The position numbers and the translations under genes are program-made. The notes under the pieces are model-generated. The model was not told the origin of the DNA, ran no database searches, and worked only from the letters and a program-made list of their open reading frames with translations. Below are positions 1 through 6,521 of a DNA stretch of 42,656 nt, in pieces (positions within the stretch are counted from its first letter, which is position 1; every line of letters starts with the position of its first letter). The stretch spans positions 35,536 through 78,191 of the forward strand of contig JAACUH010000078.1 in assembly GCA_009993005.1 (NCBI GenBank), in the 5' to 3' direction. This DNA is from Rhodobacterales bacterium (GTDB lineage: Bacteria > Pseudomonadota > Alphaproteobacteria > Rhodobacterales > Rhodobacteraceae).

Positions 1-533
1 ACGCGCTGGTGCTGATCGGGCGCGAGAGCATCGGGTCATGGTTCGAACAGGCGCTGGTCGCGCGCCGGCAGGAGCATCTGGCCTATGTGGCCGAGACAAC
101 ACTCGACATCGCGCCTGCGACCTATCAGCAGGCAGCGGGGCTGACGACCTATTACAACCGGTCCAAGTTCCATGCGGCCCTGGTGACGCACGAGCCGGGG
201 ATGGGCCGGGTGCTCACGCTCATGTCCTGCCCCGGCGACTGGCCGGACGGGCGGCTCACCTGGCCCTGCGCGCCTGTCGCGCTGGACGAGGGGCCGGTGG
301 AGCTGCGCGTGGTCGTGGACCATGCCGCGCAGCAATTCTGGTGGCGGCAGGGGGGCAACTGGCAAAAGCTCGGCCCCGCGCTTGATGCCAGCGTGATCTC
401 GGACGAGGGCGGGCGCGGCGAACATGCATCCTTTACCGGCGCCTTTGTCGGGATGGTCGCCTTTGACATCACCGGGCAGGGGCGCGAGGCGCGGTTCACC
501 CGTTTTGCCTATGTGCCGGAGGGGGCGCAGTGA
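1..533 (+). CDS. GH43-family glycosidase, C-terminal part (5' end outside window)
   Basis: The open frame runs in from the left edge (codons in phase from base 3), so only the C-terminal ~176 residues are seen. They resemble the concanavalin-A-like C-terminal domain of GH43 beta-xylosidases: a segment reading AGLTTYYNRSKFH, then LTLMSCPGDW, then a closing FTGAFVGMVAFDITG stretch. That domain packs against the catalytic five-bladed propeller and helps shape the active site of beta-xylosidases and arabinofuranosidases. The catalytic residues would lie upstream and cannot be checked. The stop overlaps the GTG start of the next gene, so the two are probably translated together. Family assignment is from remembered motifs; the exact sugar specificity is unknown. 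Confidence 0.75.
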   Translation, partial: ALVLIGRESIGSWFEQALVARRQEHLAYVAETTLDIAPATYQQAAGLTTYYNRSKFHAALVTHEPGMGRVLTLMSCPGDWPDGRLTWPCAPVALDEGPVELRVVVDHAAQQFWWRQGGNWQKLGPALDASVISDEGGRGEHASFTGAFVGMVAFDITGQGREARFTRFAYVPEGAQ

Positions 534-1351
534 TTTCAGAGGTCTGCACGGTCGATCTCGCGGGCGCTGTGACGGTGGTGCTGGCGCATGACGGGCATCT
601 CGAGGCGCCGAACTGGCACCCTGACGGATACCTCATCGTCAACAGCGGCGGGCTGCTCTACCGGCTGCCGCTCGACGCGCCCGCGCTGACGCGCATCGAC
701 ACCGGCTTTGCCATCGGCTGCAACAATGACCACGGGATCTCGCCCGACGGGCAGAGCCTCGCCATTTCGGACAAGACCGAGACCGGGGCCTCTTGCATCT
801 ACCTCCTGCCCATCGCGGGCGGCGCACCGCAAAGGGTCACGGGATCGGTGCCAAGCTGGTGGCACGGCTGGTCGCCCGATGGCGCGCGCGTGGCCTATGC
901 GGGCGTGCGGGCAAAGGGCGGGCCGGTCGGCATCTATGCCTGTGCGCTGGATGGCCGCGACGAGGTCTGCGTGACCGAGGCATTCGACCATGCCGACGGG
1001 CCGGATTACACCCCCGATGGCCGCTGGATCTGGTTCAACGGCGAACGCGATGGCGCGGTCGATCTGTGGCGCGCGCATCCGGATGGCACGGGGCTGGAAC
1101 GGATGACCGATGACAGCGCGGTCAACTGGTTCCCGCATCCCTCGCCCGATGGGCAGCATGTGGTCTATCTGGCCTACCCGCCGGGCACGCAGGGCCATCC
1201 GGGCGGGCTGGATGTGACGCTGCGCCTGATGCCGCAGGCGGGGGGCGCATCGCGGCATCTGTGCGCGCTTCACGGCGGGCAAGGCAGCATCAACGTGCCA
1301 GGCTGGGCGCCCGACAGCCGCGCGCTGGCCTTTGTGCGCTACCGCGACTGA
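530..1351 (+). CDS. TolB-like beta-propeller (PD40 repeat) protein
   Basis: 273 residues made of repeated WSPDG / ISPDGQ / YTPDGRWIWF / PSPDGQHVVY / WAPDSRALAF blocks, the signature of PD40 (WD40-like) blades found in TolB and in oligopeptidase propellers. No signal peptide is evident, so a cytoplasmic location is likely and this is not the Tol-Pal TolB itself. The GTG start overlaps the stop of the upstream GH43 gene (GTGA), which points to translational coupling and a role connected with polysaccharide or oligosaccharide use. No catalytic residues are recognised, and the molecular function is unknown. A 16-bp tandem repeat begins five bases after the stop. Confidence 0.7.
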   Translation: MISEVCTVDLAGAVTVVLAHDGHLEAPNWHPDGYLIVNSGGLLYRLPLDAPALTRIDTGFAIGCNNDHGISPDGQSLAISDKTETGASCIYLLPIAGGAPQRVTGSVPSWWHGWSPDGARVAYAGVRAKGGPVGIYACALDGRDEVCVTEAFDHADGPDYTPDGRWIWFNGERDGAVDLWRAHPDGTGLERMTDDSAVNWFPHPSPDGQHVVYLAYPPGTQGHPGGLDVTLRLMPQAGGASRHLCALHGGQGSINVPGWAPDSRALAFVRYRD

Positions 1352-1355
1352 CGCG

Positions 1356-1435
1356 CCAAGCGATTGACAGGCCCAGCGAATGACTGGCCAAGCGATTGAC
1401 AGGCCAAGCGAATGACTGGCCAAGCGATTGACAGG
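1356..1435 (+). repeat. Five 16-bp tandem repeats in two alternating versions
   Basis: Copies start at 1356, 1372, 1388, 1404 and 1420. Odd copies read CCAAGCGATTGACAGG; even copies read CCAAGCGAATGACTGG (the second copy has CCCAG at its start). The pattern is therefore a 32-bp higher-order unit. Each odd copy contains a perfect TTGACA (1364, 1396, 1428), spaced exactly 32 bp apart, just upstream of nadD. Whether these act as -35 elements, as a protein-binding array, or are only slippage products cannot be told from sequence. Confidence 0.9.
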
Positions 1436-1489
1436 CCAGCGCAAATGCGCGCTGATAGGCCGTCGCCGCTGGATGCAAGGAGAGGCCGT

Positions 1490-2095
1490 TTGACCAAAGT
1501 CCGGTTTCCCCCGGCCCGCGATGGTGAGGTCATCGGCCTGCTGGGCGGGTCGTTCGACCCGCCTCATGCCGGGCATGTCCACATCACCCGCACCGCGCTG
1601 CGCGCCTTTGCGCTCGACCGGGTCTGGTGGCTGGTCAGCCCCGGCAACCCGCTCAAGACGCATGGGCCCGCGCCGCTGGCCGAGCGGATGCAGGCCGCGC
1701 GCGCGCTGATGCGTCATCCGCGCGTGATCGTGACGGATATCGAGGCGCAGATCGGCACGCGCTATACCGCGCAGACGCTGGCGCGGCTGGTGGCGCGCTA
1801 TCCGCGCGCGCGCTTTGTCTGGCTGATGGGGGCGGACAACCTCGCGCAGTTCCACCGCTGGCAGGAATGGGAGAATATCCTGCAGTTGGTGCCGATCGGT
1901 GTGCTGGCGCGGCCCGGCATGCAGATCAGCGCGCGGCTGTCGCGCACGGCGCGCATCCATGCCGCGCACCGCCTGCCCGCGCGGGACGCGGGGCTCCTGG
2001 GGCGCAAGGCCACGCCGGTCTGGGCTTTTGTGAACCTGCCGCTGAGCACGCAATCGTCGAGCGCGATCCGCGCGCGGGGCGAATGGCGGTCCTGA
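1490..2095 (+). CDS. nadD: Nicotinate-nucleotide adenylyltransferase
   Basis: Transfers AMP from ATP to nicotinate mononucleotide in NAD biosynthesis (cytoplasmic). The nucleotidyltransferase signature [11 protein letters not shown] is at about residues 19-29, the [14 protein letters not shown] block follows in mid-protein, and the SSSAIRARG phosphate-binding motif is near the C-terminus. Length with the chosen start is 201 residues, normal for the family. I chose TTG at 1490 because AAGGAGAG lies 5-6 bases upstream and because the longer frame from 1412 would translate the tandem repeat array into a non-conserved N-terminus. It is followed by dacB after 52 bp. Confidence 0.93.
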   Translation: MTKVRFPPARDGEVIGLLGGSFDPPHAGHVHITRTALRAFALDRVWWLVSPGNPLKTHGPAPLAERMQAARALMRHPRVIVTDIEAQIGTRYTAQTLARLVARYPRARFVWLMGADNLAQFHRWQEWENILQLVPIGVLARPGMQISARLSRTARIHAAHRLPARDAGLLGRKATPVWAFVNLPLSTQSSSAIRARGEWRS

Positions 2096-2147
2096 GCCTG
2101 CGCTTGGGCTGTTGAACCGGCGCGTTCGGGTAGGGTAGAGGTCTGCC

Positions 2148-3641
2148 ATGACAGCACATCTGACCAGACGCGCGCTGCTGGGCGGCGCCATGGCGGCGGT
2201 GGCGGGCGTGGCGCTCGCCGAAGCGCCGCAGCGTGCGCTGCGCCCGCGTCTGCGCGGTGAGGGGGCCGGGCAGGCGGCCACCGCCGCCGCGCGCGCGCCG
2301 CTGGCTGACCTGATCGCCGCCGCGCAGCTTGGCGGGTCTGTCGGTGTGCTGCTGGCCGATGCCCGCAGCGGCGCCGTGATCGAAGAGCATGAGGCTGGCG
2401 CGGCCATGCCCCCCGCCAGCGTGACCAAGGCGATCACGGCACTTTATGCCCTCGGTGCCTTGGGCAGCGACCACCGCTTCGAGACGCGGCTGCTGGCCAC
2501 CGGGCCGGTGGCGGAGGGTGTGTTGCAGGGCGACCTGATCCTTGCCGGCGGCGGCGACCCGGTGCTGGGCACCGACCAGATGGCCGACCTTGCCGTGCTG
2601 CTGCGCAACGCGGGGGTGCGCAGCGTGGCGGGCGGGTTCCGCGTCTGGGGCGGGGCGATCCCCGCCATCGCGCAGATCGACCCCGGCCAGCTTGGCCATC
2701 TGGGCTATAACCCGGCCGTCGGCGGGCTCAACCTCAACTTCAACCGGGTGCATTTCGAATGGGCGCGGCAGGGGGGCAATTACCGTGTCACGATGGATGC
2801 GCGGACGGACCGCTACCGCCCGGATGTGAGCATCGCGCGGATGCGCGTCGCCGACCGGGACCTGCCCGTCTATACCTACAGCGGCGCCGAGGGCGTGGAC
2901 GACTGGACCGTGGCGCGCAGCGCGCTGGGCGACGGCGGCGCGCGCTGGCTGCCGGTGCGCCGGCCTGCTCTTTATGCCGGTGACGTGTTCCGCACCATGG
3001 CCGCGGCGCAGGGCATCGCCCTGCCTGCGGCACAGGAGATCGCATCGCTGCCGGGCGGCACGATCACGGTGGCGCGGCTGCAAAGCGACAGGCTGAGCGT
3101 GCTGCTGCGCGACATGCTGAACTTTTCCACCAACCTCACCGCCGAGGTGCTGGGCCTGACCGCCACCGCCGCAAGGGGCGGCAATGCGTCCGGCCTCGCC
3201 GCATCGGCCCGCGCGATGACCGGCTGGGCGCGGCAGGCGCTGGGGGTCGAGGCGCGCTTTGTCGATCATTCGGGGCTGGGCGACGCCTCGCGCATCAGCG
3301 CCGCACAGATGGTGCGCGCGCTGGTCGCGGCGGGGCCGGATGGCGCGCTGCGCGCTTTGCTCAAGGACATCCCGCTGACCGATGCGGACGGCAAACCGCT
3401 GCGCAACCCGCCCGCACAGGTGGTGGCCAAGACCGGCACGCTCAACTTTGTCAGCGCGCTCGCGGGCTATCTGCGCACGGCGGGCGGGCGCGATCTGGTC
3501 TTTGCGATCTTTACCGTGGACCCCGACCGCCGCGCCCGTGCCATCGCCGCGCAGGACGAGGTCCCCGAGGGCGCGCGCGGCTGGAACCAGCGCGCGCGGC
3601 GGCTGCAACAGCAGCTCTTGCAGCGCTGGGGCGCGGTCTGA
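2148..3641 (+). CDS. dacB: D-alanyl-D-alanine carboxypeptidase/endopeptidase, PBP4 (S13) family
   Basis: A penicillin-binding protein that trims D-Ala from peptidoglycan stem peptides and cleaves cross-links in the periplasm. All three active-site motifs of the class are visible: SVTK (Ser91 nucleophile, Lys94), STN (327-329) and KTG (428-430). The N-terminus TRRALLGG followed by an alanine-rich hydrophobic run looks like a signal peptide, possibly Tat-type because of the twin arginine. The length of 497 residues fits S13 enzymes, which carry a large insertion between the first two motifs. It converges on the terB-like gene with a 3-bp gap and no visible terminator. Confidence 0.93.
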   Translation: MTAHLTRRALLGGAMAAVAGVALAEAPQRALRPRLRGEGAGQAATAAARAPLADLIAAAQLGGSVGVLLADARSGAVIEEHEAGAAMPPASVTKAITALYALGALGSDHRFETRLLATGPVAEGVLQGDLILAGGGDPVLGTDQMADLAVLLRNAGVRSVAGGFRVWGGAIPAIAQIDPGQLGHLGYNPAVGGLNLNFNRVHFEWARQGGNYRVTMDARTDRYRPDVSIARMRVADRDLPVYTYSGAEGVDDWTVARSALGDGGARWLPVRRPALYAGDVFRTMAAAQGIALPAAQEIASLPGGTITVARLQSDRLSVLLRDMLNFSTNLTAEVLGLTATAARGGNASGLAASARAMTGWARQALGVEARFVDHSGLGDASRISAAQMVRALVAAGPDGALRALLKDIPLTDADGKPLRNPPAQVVAKTGTLNFVSALAGYLRTAGGRDLVFAIFTVDPDRRARAIAAQDEVPEGARGWNQRARRLQQQLLQRWGAV

Positions 3642-3644
3642 CGG

Positions 3645-4076
3645 CTAGAGCGTCATGTAGCGCGCCCGCGCGCCACGCTCGATCGCCGCGGCATGCAGGC
3701 GGTCGATGTTGAGCTCATAGCGGATCTCTTCGAGCATCCGCGCCTCGGGCCCGGCGATGGTCCCGTCCGAGGCCGCCACATCGCAGGACATCGCATAGGC
3801 GGTCTCGAACAGCCGCTCGGGCAGGGCGTCGCGGATCAGGCCAAACAGCGCGTCGAGCCCATCCTCCTGTTCCAGAAGGTCGAACACCGTCTGGCTGATG
3901 AGCGGCAGCATGTCGGGGTCGTAGCTGGCAAAGATCGGCAGGTTGTTCACGATATTGCTGATCTGGACCAGCTCTGCCGTGCGGATATTCTCGTCCGCCG
4001 CCGAGACGGCGATCATCAGCGCCACCAGCGCGTCCTGCGCGGTCATCGAGGCGGGGGCGAAAGACATGTCCGACAT
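3645..4076 (-). CDS. TerB-family tellurite-resistance-like protein
   Basis: 143 residues, all-helical and acidic, with TerB-like features: ALVALMIAVSAADENIRTAE near the N-terminus and MSCDVAASDGTIAGPEARMLEEIRYEL near the C-terminus, each containing the acidic A-D/E-x-x pattern of the TerB metal-binding helical fold. The role of stand-alone TerB proteins is poorly defined; tellurite resistance should not be assumed because no other ter genes are present. ATG at 4076 (MSDMSFAP) is preferred over the longer frame since the upstream extension is low-complexity and overlaps the lysS start. It is transcribed divergently from lysS. Confidence 0.8.
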   Translation of the reverse strand: MSDMSFAPASMTAQDALVALMIAVSAADENIRTAELVQISNIVNNLPIFASYDPDMLPLISQTVFDLLEQEDGLDALFGLIRDALPERLFETAYAMSCDVAASDGTIAGPEARMLEEIRYELNIDRLHAAAIERGARARYMTL

Positions 4077-4102
4077 GGGCCTGGATCCTTTGTTTGACAC
4101 CG

Positions 4103-4131
4103 CTTTTATTGACGCCCCGCGCAGGGGGCAA
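4103..4131 (-). promoter_or_regulatory. Candidate sigma-70 promoter for the terB-like gene
   Basis: Read on the minus strand, TTGCCC (4131-4126) is followed after 17 bp by TAAAAG (4108-4103), 26 bp upstream of the ATG at 4076. On the plus strand the same interval holds TTGACG (4109-4114), which could serve lysS, but its -10 partner (TAGGGA) is poor. This is a pattern match only. Confidence 0.35.
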
Positions 4132-4180
4132 TAGGGATGCGGGCGCGCGCGGCCATGGGGGCCGGCGCCGACCATGATGG

Positions 4181-5779
4181 ATGACGATGATGACAAGTTT
4201 GCGCGACGCTGCGATGCAGTCAAAGGCCTGGCCCTTTGAAGAGGCGCGCGCGCTCTTGAAACGCTATGAAAAGGCGCCGCCCGAAAAGGGGTATGTGTTG
4301 TTCGAGACGGGCTATGGCCCCTCGGGCCTGCCTCATATCGGCACCTTTGGCGAGGTCAGCCGCACCACGATGATCCGCCGCGCGTTCGAGGTGATCTCGG
4401 ACATTCCCACGCGGCTCATCTGTTTTTCCGATGACGTGGACGGGATGCGCAAGGTGCCCGACAACGTGCCCAACCCCGAGATGCTGCGCGAGCATATGCA
4501 GCGCCCGCTGACATCGGTGCCCGATCCGTTTGGCGAATACGACAGCTTTGGCGCGCATAACAACGCGATGCTGCGGCGGTTTCTCGATACGTTCGGGTTC
4601 CAATACGAATTCATCAGCGCGACCGCGTTCTACAAGTCGGGCCAGTTCGACGACACGCTGCGGCTCGCGGTCGAACGCTATGACGCGATCATGGCGATCA
4701 TGCTGGCGAGCCTGCGCGAGGAGCGCCAGCAGACCTATTCCTGCTTCCTGCCGATCCACCCCGAAACCGGCCGCGTCCTTTATGTGCCGATGAAGGAGGT
4801 CAACGCGCGCGATCACACCATCACCTTTGACGACGAGGAGGGGCGCGAATGGACGCTGCCCGTCACCGGCGGCCAGGTCAAGCTGCAATGGAAGCCCGAT
4901 TTCGGCGCGCGCTGGGCGGCGCTGGGCGTGGATTTCGAGATGTATGGCAAGGATCACAGCACCAACACGCCGATCTATGACGGCATCTGCGAGGTGCTGG
5001 GCGGCAGGAAACCCAACCATTTCAGCTATGAGCTGTTTCTGGATGAAAACGGCCAGAAGATCTCCAAGTCCAAGGGCAACGGGCTGACCATCGACGAATG
5101 GCTGAGCTATGCCGCGACCGAGAGTCTGTCCTATTTCATGTATCTCAAGCCCAAGACGGCCAAGCGGATGCATTTCGACGTGATCCCCAAGGCGGTGGAC
5201 GAATACCACCAGCAATTGCGCGCCTATGGGGCGCAGGATGCGGGCGCGCGGCTGAACAACCCGGTGTTCCACATCCACGGCCACAACGTGCCCACCTCGG
5301 GTATGGTGGTGCCTTTTGCCATGCTCCTGAACCTCGCCAGCGTGGCGGGGGCCGAGGACAAGGCGGTGCTGTGGTCCTTCATCAAGCGCTACGCGCCCGA
5401 GGCGGACCCGGCGACGCATCCCGACCTCGACGCGGCGGCGGGCTATGCGGTGCGCTACTATCAGGACCGTGTGAAGCCCGCCAAGCTCTACCGCCTTCCC
5501 GACGCGCGCGAAGCGGCGGCGATGGCGGATCTGGTGGCGCGGTTGCGTCTGTGGCAGGGCGGCGCGGATGCGGAAGAATTGCAGAACATGGTCTTTGCGG
5601 TGGGCAAGGACCATGCGTTCGACCCCCTGCGCGACTGGTTCAAGGCGCTCTACGAGGTCTTGCTGGGTGCCAGCGACGGCCCGCGGTTCGGGGGGTTCAT
5701 CGCGCTTTATGGCGTGACGGAAAGCATCGCGCTGATCGAGGCGGGGCTGGCGGGCGAACTGGCCACGCAGAAAGTTTGA
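4181..5779 (+). CDS. lysS: Lysyl-tRNA synthetase, class I
   Basis: Charges tRNA-Lys with lysine. This is the class I (archaeal/alphaproteobacterial) enzyme rather than the class II enzyme of most bacteria: it has a Rossmann-fold HIGH motif, PHIGT (His52), and a KMSKS-type loop, KISKS (293-297). The length of 532 residues is typical. Several ATG codons cluster at the start (4181, 4187, 4190). I give the first, but a start a few codons later is equally possible. It is divergent from the terB-like gene and separated from the next gene by a 10-bp repeat. Confidence 0.95.
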   Translation: MTMMTSLRDAAMQSKAWPFEEARALLKRYEKAPPEKGYVLFETGYGPSGLPHIGTFGEVSRTTMIRRAFEVISDIPTRLICFSDDVDGMRKVPDNVPNPEMLREHMQRPLTSVPDPFGEYDSFGAHNNAMLRRFLDTFGFQYEFISATAFYKSGQFDDTLRLAVERYDAIMAIMLASLREERQQTYSCFLPIHPETGRVLYVPMKEVNARDHTITFDDEEGREWTLPVTGGQVKLQWKPDFGARWAALGVDFEMYGKDHSTNTPIYDGICEVLGGRKPNHFSYELFLDENGQKISKSKGNGLTIDEWLSYAATESLSYFMYLKPKTAKRMHFDVIPKAVDEYHQQLRAYGAQDAGARLNNPVFHIHGHNVPTSGMVVPFAMLLNLASVAGAEDKAVLWSFIKRYAPEADPATHPDLDAAAGYAVRYYQDRVKPAKLYRLPDAREAAAMADLVARLRLWQGGADAEELQNMVFAVGKDHAFDPLRDWFKALYEVLLGASDGPRFGGFIALYGVTESIALIEAGLAGELATQKV

Positions 5780-5810
5780 AACTGATCGCCGGATGGCATC
5801 GTATCTTTCC

Positions 5811-5840
5811 CCAAGGACAACCAAGGGCAACCAAGGACAG
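5811..5840 (+). repeat. Three 10-bp tandem repeats
   Basis: CCAAGGACAA, CCAAGGGCAA and CCAAGGACAG follow one another directly in the leader of the DUF4864 gene, ending 10 bases before its start codon. AGGACAGGGAGAGG, spanning the end of the array, may supply the ribosome binding site. Confidence 0.85.
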
Positions 5841-5850
5841 GGAGAGGGTG

Positions 5851-6300
5851 ATGACACGGATCATGGGTTTCATTCTGGCGCTGCTGCTGGCCACAGGTGC
5901 CGCGCGCGCGCAGGACTCGGGAGCGCAGGACTCGGGAGCGCAGGACTCGGGCGCGCAGGACTCGGGCGCGATCGAGGATGTGATCGGCAGCCAGTTGCAG
6001 GCGTTCAACGATCGCGACGTGGACGAGGCGTTTTCCTATGCCAGCCCGATGATCAAGGGCATGTTCGGCACGCCGCAGAACTTTGGCCTGATGGTCGAGC
6101 GCGGCTATCCGATGGTCTGGACCAATTCCGACGCCCGGTTTCTCGACCTGCGTGAGGTGGCCGGGCGGCTTTACCAGCGGGTGCTCGTGCGCGACGCGCA
6201 GGGGGGCCTGCATGTGCTGGAGTACCAGATGATCGAAACGCCCGAGGGCTGGCAGATCAACGGCGTGTCGGTGCTGCCCGCGCCGGATGTCGGGGCCTGA
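5851..6300 (+). CDS. Exported DUF4864-family protein
   Basis: 149 residues from ATG 5851, which is preceded by GGGAGAGG. A signal peptide (RIMGFILALLLATGAARA) with an AxA-type cleavage site is followed by four perfect QDSGA pentapeptides and then a ~110-residue domain with the NTF2-like pattern of DUF4864 (AIEDVIGSQLQAFNDRDVDEAFSYASP...IKGMFGTPQNFGLMV). The fold resembles a small cone-shaped cavity, but no catalytic function is known. A longer in-frame extension upstream (from 5098) is a shadow of lysS and is not used. The protein is probably periplasmic. Confidence 0.75.
   Translation: MTRIMGFILALLLATGAARAQDSGAQDSGAQDSGAQDSGAIEDVIGSQLQAFNDRDVDEAFSYASPMIKGMFGTPQNFGLMVERGYPMVWTNSDARFLDLREVAGRLYQRVLVRDAQGGLHVLEYQMIETPEGWQINGVSVLPAPDVGA
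5911..5970 (+). repeat. Four 15-bp in-frame tandem repeats (QDSGA x4)
   Basis: The unit CAGGACTCGGGAGCG occurs at 5911, 5926, 5941 and 5956. The last two copies share the change of GGAGCG to GGCGCG in one or both units. Because the unit is a multiple of three, changes in copy number keep the frame and only lengthen or shorten the linker after the signal peptide. Confidence 0.93.
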
Positions 6301-6332
6301 CCCCGGCCAGTGCGCAGCCTGCGAGGGCGGAT

Positions 6333-6365
6333 GCCTCCGGCGGGAGTATTTGCGGCACAAAGAAG
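6333..6365 (+). repeat. Dispersed GGGATATTT element, copy 1 (divergent)
   Basis: GCCTCCGGCGGGAGTATTT followed by GCGGCACAAAGAAG. It is a variant of the element found at 10141, 10606, 19365, 23134 (reverse) and 29094. Here the core is GGGAGTATTT rather than GGGATATTT. It lies 33 bp after the DUF4864 stop codon. Confidence 0.7.
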
Positions 6366-6399
6366 TCAGACGTCGGCGCCCGATCGCTTGTGTTGCGCG

Positions 6400-6515
6400 G
6401 GCTGGGCGGCCACCGTGACGGTGGTCTCAGCCGGCCTTTACCCCTGAGAGCTACCTCTTTTCGCGACCGGGCGCGTCCTTGCGCTGCGGAGACAATTCGG
6501 CGTCGCGAAAAGGGG
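6400..6515 (+). promoter_or_regulatory. Structured 5' leader able to mask the ribosome binding site of the beta-helix gene
   Basis: Two stem-loops can be drawn by eye. Stem 1 pairs CCACCGT (6410-6416) with ACGGTGG (6418-6424), extended outward by GGCTG (6400-6404) with CAGCC (6428-6432). Stem 2 pairs CCTCTTTTCGCGAC (6454-6467) with GTCGCGAAAAGGGG (6502-6515), 14 consecutive pairs with a single G-U. The 3' arm of stem 2 contains AAAAGGGG, the only plausible Shine-Dalgarno sequence for the ATG at 6522. If the leader is transcribed, translation would be shut in the folded state. I do not recognise a known riboswitch class. Confidence 0.55.
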
Positions 6516-6521
6516 ATGTGC

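Noticed and set aside
3645-4076. Tellurite-resistance determinant
   Set aside because: Only a TerB-like domain is present, without terZACDE; the fold alone does not support tellurite resistance.
5098-6300. A 400-residue frame spanning the end of lysS and the DUF4864 gene as one protein
   Set aside because: The first ~250 codons overlap lysS out of frame and lack any domain; a ribosome binding site and signal peptide at ATG 5851 define the real gene.
6425-6475. Glycine- or TPP-riboswitch-like strings (CTGAGAG; on the reverse strand CTCTCAGG)
   Set aside because: Only isolated short matches; the remaining conserved core and the expected gene context of either riboswitch are missing.
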